The translations under genes were made by a program, and so were the position numbers. The notes under the pieces are model-generated. The model was not told where the DNA came from. It saw nothing but the letters and a program-made list of their open reading frames with translations, and did not search any database. Shown piece by piece: positions 54,700 to 64,000 of a stretch of DNA of 64,000 nucleotides. Position 1 is the stretch's first letter. The number at the start of each line of letters is the position of its first letter. This stretch comes from CAVTOO01 sp963736355 (lineage in GTDB: Bacteria > Pseudomonadota > Alphaproteobacteria > Rhizobiales > Xanthobacteraceae), in assembly GCA_963736355.1 (NCBI GenBank), contig CAVTOO010000022.1, positions 62,001 to 126,000 of the forward strand, in the 5' to 3' direction.

Positions 54700-55875
54700 A
54701 TGACCTCTTCTTTCCTTCACCGCTACGAGACCCTTCTGGAGTCCGGCGCAATCGAGCGCGATCCGGCGCAGCGTGAAGCCGTGACGGCGTTTGCGGCGCT
54801 GGATGAGCGCCTCGCCGAACATCGCCTGGCCCGCAAATCCTCGGCGCTGGGCTGGCTGTTCAGCCGCAGCGAAAAGAAGCAGCCGCTGATCAAGGGCCTC
54901 TATCTGTTTGGCGATGTCGGGCGCGGCAAAACCATGCTGATGGATTTGTTCTTCGAGATGAGCCCGGTGCACCGCAAGCGTCGCGCGCATTTCCATGAAT
55001 TCATGGCCGACGTGCACGAGCGCATTCACGGGTTTCGCCGCCAGATCGCCAAGGGCGAATTGTCCGATCCCGATCCGATCAAGCCGACGGCGCAGTCCAT
55101 CTTCGACGAATCCTGGCTTTTGTGTTTCGACGAGTTTCACGTCACCGACATTGCGGACGCGATGATTCTCGGCCGCCTGTTCACGCAGCTGTTCGCGCTC
55201 GGGACGGTCGTGGTGGCGACGTCGAATGTCGATCCCAGCGATCTCTACAAAAACGGGCTCAATCGCGCGCTGTTTTTGCCGTTTATCGCTTTGCTGCGCG
55301 AACGCATGGACATCATGCGGCTCGACGCGCGCACTGACTTTCGCATGGAAAAACTCGCGGGCGTGCGCATGTGGCACGTGCCGGCGGATGCCGCCGCCGA
55401 TGCCGCGCTCGACAATGCGTGGTCGCAGCTCACCGGCAATGCGACGCCGGCGCGTGTGGAATTGGCCGTCAAGGGCCGCAAGCTTGACGTGCCGCGCGCG
55501 GCGCGTGGCGTGGCGCGTCTGTCGTTTGAGGATTTATGCGAGCAGCCGCTCGGCGCGTCGGATTATCTGCGTCTTGCGCATGAATTTCACACGCTGATCC
55601 TGGATCGCGTGCCGGTGCTGATCGAGGAGAAACGCAATCCGACCAAGCGCTTCATCACGCTGATCGACACGTTGTACGACAACTCGGTGAAGCTCGTGGC
55701 CTCTGCCGGGGCGGAGCCGGCGGCGCTCTACCAGGGCGACGGGCGGGAAGCCTTCGAATTTGCCCGGACCGCCTCGCGCCTCACCGAAATGGGTTCGGAA
55801 AGCTATCTCGCGCTGCCTCACGGGCGGCGGGATTCGGCCGCTTCGGGCTCATCTGAGGGGTTGGTAGAAACATAA
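54700..55875 (+). CDS. zapE: AFG1/ZapE-family ATPase (cell division)
   Basis: A 391-residue P-loop ATPase: SFLHRYETLLESGAIERDPA, Walker A YLFGDVGRGKTMLMDLFFEM, HFHEFMADVHERIHGFRRQI, Walker B LLCFDEFHVTDIADAMILGR and VVVATSNVDPSDLYKNGLNR. In E. coli ZapE promotes Z-ring constriction; the mitochondrial AFG1 homologue acts in protein quality control. ATG 54700 starts the conserved segment; 54685 is in frame upstream. Confidence 0.93.
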   Translation: MTSSFLHRYETLLESGAIERDPAQREAVTAFAALDERLAEHRLARKSSALGWLFSRSEKKQPLIKGLYLFGDVGRGKTMLMDLFFEMSPVHRKRRAHFHEFMADVHERIHGFRRQIAKGELSDPDPIKPTAQSIFDESWLLCFDEFHVTDIADAMILGRLFTQLFALGTVVVATSNVDPSDLYKNGLNRALFLPFIALLRERMDIMRLDARTDFRMEKLAGVRMWHVPADAAADAALDNAWSQLTGNATPARVELAVKGRKLDVPRAARGVARLSFEDLCEQPLGASDYLRLAHEFHTLILDRVPVLIEEKRNPTKRFITLIDTLYDNSVKLVASAGAEPAALYQGDGREAFEFARTASRLTEMGSESYLALPHGRRDSAASGSSEGLVET

Positions 55876-55926
55876 AGCGTTTTCAAGCGAAGTGGGGACC
55901 GGTTCGCGTCAAGAAAACGCGTCAAA
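55874..55926. repeat. interspersed repeat, family 2 copy 2
   Basis: AAAGCGTTTTCAAGCGAAGTGG, GACCGGTTCGCGTCAAGAAAACGCGTC: a 53-base imperfect palindrome starting at the zapE stop. Related to 53702-53783. Confidence 0.75.
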
Positions 55927-56198
55927 TTAAAGAACCGGGTGCCCCCGTCGGCGGTCGAACAGAATTGAGGCACCATCCGGCCACCATACAGGTTGAGACG
56001 TGTTGAACCCGGCCCGGCGGGGGTGTAATGGCGGGTAGTGCGCAACGAGGCGTCCGTCACCCCAATCATCCGCGGGTCCAAGTCCAGATCATGGTCCAAA
56101 TCTTGGTCCAAGGGCGACTTGAACCGCCTCTTCGGACGGGCTAACCCATCAGCGCCGTTTTCCGTTTTTCCTCCCGGGTTTCGAAGGATTTCTCCCCC
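55927..56198. other. mdh upstream region with GGTCCAA repeats
   Basis: Together with the preceding repeat this makes a 323-base gap between zapE and mdh. It holds three direct copies of GGTCCAA (56075, 56093, 56105), the last within the perfect 11-base palindrome CTTGGTCCAAG at 56102-56112. The GAAGGA ribosome site of mdh follows. No gene is visible; it is the only candidate promoter region for the TCA-cycle operon. Confidence 0.5.
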
Positions 56199-57164
56199 AT
56201 GGCTCGCAACAAGATTGCCCTGATCGGCTCTGGTCAGATCGGTGGAACGCTCGCTCACATGATCGGTCTGAAGGAACTTGGCGATGTCGTCATGTTCGAC
56301 ATTTCCGAAGGCGTGCCGCAGGGCAAATCGCTCGATATCGCGCAGTCCGCCCCGGTTGACGGCTTCGACGCCAAGTTCACCGGCGCCAATTCCTATGAAG
56401 CCATCGACGGCGCCGACGTCTGCATCGTCACCGCCGGCGTGCCGCGCAAGCCGGGCATGAGCCGCGACGATCTTCTGAGCATCAATCTCAAGGTCATGGA
56501 GCAGGTCGGCGCGGGCATCAAGAAATACGCCCCGAACGCTTTCGTCATCTGCATCACCAACCCGCTCGACGCGATGGTCTGGGCGCTGCAGAAGGCCTCG
56601 GGCCTGCCGCAGAAGAAGGTCGTCGGCATGGCCGGCGTGCTCGATTCCTCGCGCTTCCGTCATTTCCTGGCCGATGAGTTCAACGTCTCGGTCGAAGACG
56701 TCACCGCCTTCGTGCTCGGCGGCCACGGCGACACCATGGTGCCGCTGGCGCGCTACTCCACCGTCGCCGGCATTCCGCTGCCGGACCTGATCAAGATGGG
56801 CTGGACCTCGCAGGCGCGTCTCGACGAGATCATCGACCGCACCCGCAATGGCGGCGCCGAGATCGTCAATCTGCTCAAGACCGGTTCGGCGTTTTATGCG
56901 CCGGCGTCGTCCGCCATTTCGATGGCCGAGAGCTATCTGCGCGACAAGAAGCGCGTTCTGCCCTGCGCCGCATGGCTCAACGGCGAATACGGCATGAAGG
57001 ACATCTATGTCGGCGTGCCGGTTGTCATTGGCTCCAAGGGTGTCGAGCGCATTGTCGAGATCGATCTCGGCAAGGACAAAGAGGCGTTCGAGAAGTCGGC
57101 CGCCGCCGTGCAGGGTCTGATCGACGCCTGCAAGAAGATCGCACCTGATCTTCTCGGAAAGTAA
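56199..57164 (+). CDS. mdh: malate dehydrogenase
   Basis: A 321-residue LDH-like malate dehydrogenase oxidising malate to oxaloacetate with NAD. ALIGSGQIGGTLAHMIGLKE is the NAD motif, VCIVTAGVPRKPGMSRDDLL the mobile loop with substrate Arg residues, and FVLGGHGDTMVPLARYSTVA has the catalytic His. First gene of mdh-sucC-sucD-sucA-sucB. A hairpin follows before sucC. Confidence 0.98.
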   Translation: MARNKIALIGSGQIGGTLAHMIGLKELGDVVMFDISEGVPQGKSLDIAQSAPVDGFDAKFTGANSYEAIDGADVCIVTAGVPRKPGMSRDDLLSINLKVMEQVGAGIKKYAPNAFVICITNPLDAMVWALQKASGLPQKKVVGMAGVLDSSRFRHFLADEFNVSVEDVTAFVLGGHGDTMVPLARYSTVAGIPLPDLIKMGWTSQARLDEIIDRTRNGGAEIVNLLKTGSAFYAPASSAISMAESYLRDKKRVLPCAAWLNGEYGMKDIYVGVPVVIGSKGVERIVEIDLGKDKEAFEKSAAAVQGLIDACKKIAPDLLGK

Positions 57165-57178
57165 GTCTCCGGAAATCG

Positions 57179-57207
57179 CGGCCCGCAGGACAACCTGCGG
57201 GCCGTTT
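57179..57207 (+). terminator. mdh-sucC intergenic hairpin (attenuator or mRNA-stability element)
   Basis: CGGCCCGCAGG / CCTGCGGGCCG perfect 11-bp stem with an ACAA loop, followed by only three T residues. Within an operon this is more likely partial termination or 3' stabilisation of mdh mRNA than a full stop. Confidence 0.65.
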
Positions 57208-57249
57208 GCCAGATAGCTGCCAGCTCTCTTCTTCCTTAGAGGATAGGCC

Positions 57250-58449
57250 ATGAATCTCCACGAATATCAGGCGAAAGCCGTGCTGCGCGACTTCGGTGTC
57301 GCAGTCGGTCGCGGCATTCCGATCTTCAAGGCTGAAGAGGCCGAAGCGGCAGCCAAGCAATTGCCGGGTCCGGTGTGGGTGGTGAAAAGCCAGATCCATG
57401 CCGGCGGACGCGGCAAGGGCAAGTTCAAGGAAGCCTCCGCGGGCGACAAGGGCGGCGTGCGTCTCGCCAAGTCCATCGACGAGGTGAAGACCTTCGCCAA
57501 GCAGATGCTGGGCTCAACGCTCGTGACTTTGCAAACCGGCCCCGACGGCAAGCAGGTCAATCGCCTCTATATCGAGGAAGGCTCCGATATCGCCCGCGAG
57601 CTTTATGTCTCGATGCTGGTCGATCGCGAGACGGCGCGCGTTGCCATCGTCGCCTCGACCGAAGGCGGCATGGACATCGAGACCGTCGCGCACGACACGC
57701 CGGAAAAAATCTCGACCATCACCATCGATCCGGTCTCGGGCATTTGCCCGCATCATGTGCGTCGCCTGTCGCGCGTGCTCGGCCTCAATGCCGCGCAGCA
57801 GAAGGAGATGTCGCCGCTTCTGACCAATCTCTATCGCGCCTTCGTCGACTGCGACATGGCGATGCTGGAAATCAATCCGCTCGTCGTCACCAAGGCTGAT
57901 CGCCTGCTCTGCCTCGACGCCAAGGTGTCGCTCGATTCCAACGCGCTGTTCATGCATCCGAAGCTTGCCGAGCTGCGCGACGAGAGCGAGGAAGACGCCA
58001 AGGAAATCGAGGCGTCGAAATACGATCTCAACTACGTGACGCTCGACGGCACGATCGGCTGCATGGTCAACGGCGCTGGTTTGGCCATGGCCACCATGGA
58101 CATCATCAAGCTCTACGGCATGTCGCCGGCGAACTTCCTCGATGTCGGCGGCGGCGCCTCAAAAGAAAAAGTCACGGCGGCGTTCAAGATCATCACCGCC
58201 GATCCGAAGGTGAAGGGCATCCTCATCAACATCTTCGGCGGTATCATGAAGTGCGACATCATCGCCGAAGGCGTGGTCGCAGCCGTCAAGGAAGTCGGAT
58301 TGAAGGTGCCGCTCGTGGTTCGCCTCGAAGGCACCAATGTCGAGGCCGGCAAGAAAATTCTCCGCGACTCCAAATTGAATGTGCTGGCCGCCGACGATCT
58401 CGACGATGCCGCGCAGAAGATCGTCAACGCTGTGAAGGGCGCCGCCTGA
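57250..58449 (+). CDS. sucC: succinyl-CoA synthetase beta subunit (ADP-forming type)
   Basis: A 399-residue ATP-grasp subunit: MNLHEYQAKAVLRDFGVAVG, KSQIHAGGRGKGKFKEASAG, EINPLVVTKADRLLCLDAK and DVGGGASKEKVTAAFKIITA. It makes ATP or GTP and succinate from succinyl-CoA with SucD. AGAGGA lies about 7 bases before ATG 57250. Its stop overlaps the sucD start by one base (TGATG). Confidence 0.98.
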   Translation: MNLHEYQAKAVLRDFGVAVGRGIPIFKAEEAEAAAKQLPGPVWVVKSQIHAGGRGKGKFKEASAGDKGGVRLAKSIDEVKTFAKQMLGSTLVTLQTGPDGKQVNRLYIEEGSDIARELYVSMLVDRETARVAIVASTEGGMDIETVAHDTPEKISTITIDPVSGICPHHVRRLSRVLGLNAAQQKEMSPLLTNLYRAFVDCDMAMLEINPLVVTKADRLLCLDAKVSLDSNALFMHPKLAELRDESEEDAKEIEASKYDLNYVTLDGTIGCMVNGAGLAMATMDIIKLYGMSPANFLDVGGGASKEKVTAAFKIITADPKVKGILINIFGGIMKCDIIAEGVVAAVKEVGLKVPLVVRLEGTNVEAGKKILRDSKLNVLAADDLDDAAQKIVNAVKGAA

Positions 58450-59332
58450 TGTCCGTGCTCATCGACAAGAACACCAAGGTCATCTGCCAGGGCTTCACCG
58501 GCAAGAACGGCACATTCCACTCCGAGGCCGCTTTGGCTTACGGCACCAAGATGGTCGGTGGCGTCTCGCCCGGTAAGGGCGGCGCAACGCATCTCGGTCT
58601 GCCGGTGTTCGAGACGGTGGAAGAAGCCAAGCGCGCTACCGGCGCCGATGCCTCGGTGATCTACGTTCCGCCGCCGGGCGCGGCCGACGCCATCGCCGAA
58701 GCGATCGAGGCCGAAATTCCGCTGATCGTCTGCATCACCGAAGGCATTCCGGTGAGCCACATGGTCAAGATCAAGCGCTCGCTAGCGGTTCGAAGTCACG
58801 CCTGATCGGGCCGAATTGCCCCGGCGTCATGACCGCCGGCGAATGCAAGATCGGCATCATGCCGGGCAACATCTTCAAGCGCGGCTCGGTCGGCATCGTG
58901 TCGCGTTCGGGCACGCTGACTTACGAAGCCGTGTTCCAGACCACGCAAGAAGGCATGGGTCAGACCACCGCCGTCGGCATCGGCGGCGATCCGGTCAAGG
59001 GCACCGAGTTCATCGACATCCTGGAGATGTTCCTGGCCGATCCCGAGACCCAGTCGATCATCATGATCGGTGAAATCGGCGGTTCGGCCGAGGAAGACGC
59101 CGCCCAGTTTTTGCGCGACGAGGCCAAGCGCGGCCGCAAGAAGCCGATGGCCGGGTTTATCGCCGGGCGCACCGCGCCTCCGGGCCGCCGCATGGGTCAT
59201 GCCGGCGCCATCATTTCCGGCGGCAAGGGCGATGCCGAATCCAAGATCGCGGCCATGGAAGCGGCCGGAATCAAGGTGTCGCCGTCCCCGGCCCGTCTCG
59301 GCAAGACACTCGCCGAAGTACTGAAACGCTGA
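58449..59332 (+). CDS. sucD: succinyl-CoA synthetase alpha subunit (one -1 frameshift as read)
   Basis: CoA-binding subunit with the phosphorylated His. The N-terminus VLIDKNTKVICQGFTGKNGT, GVSPGKGGATHLGLPVFETV and CITEGIPVSHMVKIKRSLA is in one frame. After a missing base at about 58788-58790 (GCGGTT where GCGGGTT would give LAGSKSRLIGPNCPG), the rest (GECKIGIMPGNIFKRGSVGI, GRTAPPGRRMGHAGAIISGG with the active-site His) continues in another. Corrected length is 294 residues, as usual. Coupled to sucC. Confidence 0.95.
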
Positions 59333-59360
59333 TTCATTCCTTGGGCTTTTTGTCCAAGAT

Positions 59361-59384
59361 TCTTAACCTTATATGGGTTAAAGA
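59361..59384. promoter_or_regulatory. 24-base dyad upstream of sucA
   Basis: TCTTAACC-TTATATG-GGTTAAAGA forms a nearly perfect inverted repeat 88 bases before the sucA start, in the 139-base sucD-sucA gap. It could be an operator, an internal promoter element or a small hairpin; no regulator can be named from the sequence. Confidence 0.4.
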
Positions 59385-59471
59385 TTGTGGCGCGGTGGGG
59401 CGGAGGCGTCGATTTGCCCCGACCGCTTCGTTTTCGCACGACGCCCAAAAACACCCATTCAGGACGCGATC

Positions 59472-62434
59472 ATGTCTCGCCAGGACGCGAACGCCGCTTT
59501 CGCACTCACCTCGTTTTTGTACGGCGGCAACGCCAGCTATCTCGAAGAGACCTACGCCCGCTACCAGAGCGATCCCAATTCGGTCGACGCGCAGTGGCAG
59601 GCCTTTTTTCAAAGCCTGAAAGATCAGGGCGCCGACATCAAAAAGGCGGCCGAAGGCCCGTCCTGGGAAAAGCCCAACTGGCCGCTGACGCAGCGTGACG
59701 ACACGCTGTCCGCGCTCGACGGCAACTGGGTCGAGACCGGCAAAATCACTCGGCGACAAGATCAAGGCGAAGGGCGCAAGGCGCCGGCGCCGATCTTTCC
59801 GCGCAGGATGTGCAGCAGGCCACGCGCGATTCAATCCACGCGCTCATGCTGATCCGCGCCTACCGTATGCGCGGACACTTCCACGCCAATCTCGATCCGC
59901 TCGGCATCGAGCAATTGAAGAACCACGAAGAGCTCGATCCGCGTTCCTACGGCTTCGAGGACAAGGACTACGACCGCAGGATCTTCCTCGATCACGTGCT
60001 CGGCCTCGAATTCGCGACGCTGCGTGAGATCGTGGCGCTCTGCCAGCGCACTTATTGCCAGACGCTCGGCGTCGAGTTCATGCACATCTCCAATCCGCAG
60101 ATCAAAGGCTGGATGCAGGAACGCATCGAAGGCCCGGACAAGGAGATCACCTTCACCCGCGAAGGCAAGCGCGCGATTCTCAACAAGCTTGTTGAGTCAG
60201 AAGGCTTTGAGAAGTTCTGCGACACCAAGTTCACCGGCACGAAGCGTTTCGGCCTCGACGGCGCGGAATCGCTGATCCCCGCGCTGGAGCAGATCATCAA
60301 GCGCGGCGGCAATCTCGGCGTGAAGGAAATCGTGCTCGGCATGGCCCATCGCGGCCGTCTCAACGTGCTGACGCAGGTGATGGCGAAGCCGCACCGTGCC
60401 TTGTTTCACGAATTCAAGGGCGGCTCGTCTACGCCCGACGAAATCGAAGGCTCGGGCGACGTGAAGTATCACCTTGGTGCGTCGTCGGACCGCGAGTTCG
60501 ACAACAACAAGGTGCATCTGTCGCTCACCGCCAATCCGTCGCATCTCGAAATCGTCGATCCCGTCGTGCTCGGCAAGGTCCGCGCCAAGCAGGATCAGTA
60601 TGGCGATCCGCCGGAGCAGCGCATCTCGGTGCTGCCGCTTCTGATTCACGGTGACGCCGCCTTCGCAGGCCAGGGCGTCATCGCCGAATGCTTCGGTCTG
60701 TCGGACCTGAAGGGCTATCGCACCGGCGGCTCGATCCACGTCATCGTCAACAACCAGATCGGCTTCACGACCTATCCGCGCTATTCGCGCTCGTCACCCT
60801 ATCCGTCCGATGTGGCGAAGATGATCGACGCGCCGATCTTCCACGTGAACGGCGACGATCCGGAAGCGGTGGTGTTCGCCGCCAAGATCGCGACCGAGTA
60901 CCGGCAGAAGTTCCACAAGCCGGTCGTCATCGACATGTTCTGCTATCGCCGCTTCGGTCATAACGAAGGCGACGAACCGGGCTTCACCCAGCCCCTGATG
61001 TACAAGAATATCCGCTCGCATCCGTCGACGCTCGAAATCTACGCCAAGAAGCTGATTGGCGAAGGCGTCGTCACGGAAGGCGAGGTCGAAAAGCTGAAGT
61101 CGGATTGGCGCGCGCGGCTTGAGGCCGAGTACGAAGCCGGCATCGGCTACAAGCCGAACAAGGCGGACTGGCTCGATGGCCGCTGGGCCGGCATGAAGCC
61201 CGGTCTGGCAACCGACGACGATCCGCGACGCGGCAACACCGGCGTTGATCTCGACACGTTGAAAGACTTCGGCGCCAAGATCACCAAAGTCCCCGACGGC
61301 TTCCGCGTTCATCGCACCATCCAGCGCTTCCTCGACAACCGCCGCAAGGCGATCGAGACCGGCGCCGATATCGACTGGGCGACAGGCGAGGCGCTCGCCT
61401 TCTGCGCGCTGCTGAAGGACGGTCACCGGGTTCGCCTGTCCGGGCAGGACTCGGAGCGCGGCACGTTCTCGCAGCGTCATTCGGTGCTGTTCGATCAGGA
61501 AGACGAGAGCCGTTACACGTCGTTCAATCATCTCGGCGGCGAGCAGGGTCGCTACGAGGTGCTGAACTCGATGCTCTCCGAAGAAGCCGTGCTCGGCTAC
61601 GAATATGGCTACTCGCTGTCGGAGCCGAATGCGCTGACCGTCTGGGAAGCGCAGTTCGGCGATTTCGCCAACGGCGCGCAGGTTGTGTTCGACCAGTTCA
61701 TCTCGTCGGGCGAGCGCAAGTGGCTGCGCATGTCGGGTCTCGTCTGTCTTCTGCCGCACGGCTATGAAGGCCAGGGCCCCGAGCATTCATCTGCGCGTCT
61801 GGAGCGTTTCCTGCAGATGTGCGCGGAAGACAACATGCAGGTCGCCAATATCACGACGCCTGCAAACTACTTCCACGCGCTGCGCCGCCAGCTCAAGCGC
61901 GATATCCGCAAACCGCTGATCGTGATGACGCCGAAGTCATTGCTGCGTCACAAGCGGGCGGTCTCGCGCCTCGACGAGATGGGCCCCGGCACCACGTTCC
62001 ATCGTATTCTCTGGGACGATGCGCAGCTTCTGCCCGATCAGCAGATCAAGCTTGTGCCGGATGCCAAGATCCGCCGCGTCGTGATCTGCTCCGGCAAGGT
62101 CTATTACGATCTCTATGAGGAGCGCGAAAAGCGCGGCATCAACGACATCTACCTGCTGCGCGTCGAGCAGCTTTATCCGGTGCCGGTCAAGGCGCTGCTG
62201 CAGGAACTGCAGCGGTTCAAGGGTGCCGAGATGGTGTGGTGCCAGGAAGAGCCTCGCAACATGGGCGGCTGGCACTTCATCGAGCCGTTCCTGGAGTGGG
62301 TGCTCAATCAGGCCGGCGCCAAGCACAAGCGTCCGCGTTATGCCGGACGCCCCGCATCTGCCGCGACGGCGACGGGCCTGATGTCGAAACATCTGCAGCA
62401 GCTCAAGGCGTTTCTCGACGAAGCGCTGGGATAA
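59472..62434 (+). CDS. sucA: 2-oxoglutarate dehydrogenase E1 component (two +1 frameshifts as read)
   Basis: Thiamine-diphosphate decarboxylase of the 2-oxoglutarate dehydrogenase complex. The N-terminus is AALTSFLYGGNASYLEETYA-like (AFALTSFLYGGNASYLEETY) and the body has GMAHRGRLNVLTQVMAKPHR, the ThDP motif around GDAAFAGQGVIAECFGLSDL to NNQIGFTTYP, HNEGDEPGFTQPLMY, SLSEPNALTVWEAQFGDFAN and GYEGQGPEHSSARLERFLQ. Extra bases at about 59749 and 59774 must be skipped so that LGDKIKAKAQGAGADLSAQD joins VQQATRDSIHALML. Corrected length 986 residues, normal. Upstream of sucB. Confidence 0.95.
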
Positions 62435-62447
62435 TCATCGAGAGGCC

Positions 62448-62541
62448 GTCATGCTCCGCGAATGCGGGGCATCCAGTCAACGCTGATCTCACATCATGGA
62501 TTTCTGCGATGACTGGTTCACCCGCATGCGCGGGTGATGAC
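62448..62541. repeat. REP-like element, family 3 copy C
   Basis: Bounded by GTCATGCTCC and GATGAC, with CTCCGCGAATGCGGGGCATCCAGTC and GACTGGTTCACCCGCATGCGCGGGTGATGAC hairpins. It occupies most of the sucA-sucB gap (62435-62573) inside the operon. Confidence 0.75.
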
Positions 62542-62573
62542 GATCGGGACACATTTGAAAACGGAACAACATC

Positions 62574-63821
<1,248 letters not shown>

Positions 63822-63877
63822 TCTTCGCTCCACTGCGACGGGTCATTGTTCAAGAATTTGGTAGGGGCGTTGTTTCC

Positions 63878-64000
63878 ATGGACAAAGTCGTACTCGTCAC
63901 TGGCGGCGGCCGGGGTATCGGCCGCGCCACCTGTCTCCTCGCTGCCAAGCGTGGCTATGCGGTCGCCGTCAATTACACCAGCAATGCTGCAACTGCCGAC
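63878..64000 (+). CDS. SDR-family oxidoreductase, 3' end cut by the window edge
   Basis: Only the first 41 codons are present: DKVVLVTGGGRGIGRATCLL, the Rossmann T-G-G-G-x-G-I-G motif of short-chain dehydrogenases, followed by an NADP-type second strand (YAVAVNYTSN). The position between sucB and the expected lpd gene matches the SDR commonly found there in Bradyrhizobium relatives. Substrate unknown. Confidence 0.85.
   Translation, partial: MDKVVLVTGGGRGIGRATCLLAAKRGYAVAVNYTSNAATAD

Overview
The window is a GC-rich (roughly two-thirds G+C by eye), densely coded stretch of core chromosome from an alphaproteobacterium of the order Hyphomicrobiales (Rhizobiales), most likely the Bradyrhizobium/Rhodopseudomonas/Xanthobacteraceae neighbourhood. 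The basis is gene order and family content: ffh-rpsP-rimM-trmD-rplS next to leuC, dapF-mtaB-ftsY-yciB followed by ccmGDCBA and acnA, mdh-sucCDAB, short secreted orphan proteins of the kind seen in this group, a MXKDX pentapeptide-repeat protein, DUF2794 and DUF1223 proteins, interspersed palindromic repeats and one good sigma-EcfG-type promoter. No tRNA, rRNA, CRISPR array, prophage or insertion sequence was seen.

Layout. 1-3.5 kb: a left-truncated PAP2 phosphatase translationally coupled to an ArnT-like GT39 glycosyltransferase, then argG. 3.6-9.7 kb (minus): a proline-rich OmpA-domain protein, a VOC protein and sdhCDAB. 9.9-13.3 kb: a TSUP permease, a MXKDX repeat protein, a cytochrome b561-like / sulfite-oxidase-fold pair and a DUF2059 protein. 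13.5-25.4 kb: the leucine/aspartate-family block (leuB, asd, leuD, leuC) with a beta carbonic anhydrase, a CitE-like lyase, an oxidoreductase, a zincin and four small secreted proteins. 25.2-29 kb (minus): rplS, trmD, rimM, rpsP, ffh. 29.2-37.6 kb: a Tat-exported MBL-fold protein, a cyclic-nucleotide-gated K+ channel homologue, SIMPL and GyrI-like proteins, dapF, mtaB, an RluA-type synthase, ftsY, yciB. 37.8-45.2 kb: a ComEA-like protein, ccmGDCBA, acnA, a DUF1223 protein. 45.5-52.4 kb: DUF2794, HxlR regulator, NTF2-like protein, GNAT, BI-1 protein, an ABC exporter (permease plus ATPase) and an SGNH esterase. 52.4-64 kb: type II NADH dehydrogenase, thpR, zapE, then the TCA-cycle operon mdh-sucC-sucD-sucA-sucB and the start of an SDR gene.

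Functionally the window carries much of the lower TCA cycle (aconitase, 2-oxoglutarate dehydrogenase E1/E2, succinyl-CoA synthetase, succinate dehydrogenase, malate dehydrogenase), cytochrome c maturation, SRP targeting (ffh and ftsY), and leucine, lysine/threonine-precursor and arginine biosynthesis.

The dominant oddity is technical: about 25 single-base frameshifts interrupt otherwise perfectly conserved housekeeping genes (ffh alone has five). At least 21 are +1 insertions. That pattern points to an under-polished assembly more than to biology, and each affected gene is annotated below across its frames. Genuinely noteworthy items are a GDSL esterase whose nucleophile serine reads leucine, trmD without a normal start codon, a terminator hairpin that also contains a Shine-Dalgarno sequence, three families of interspersed palindromes, and an EcfG promoter in front of a tyrosine-rich secreted protein. 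I did not find a convincing new multi-gene system.
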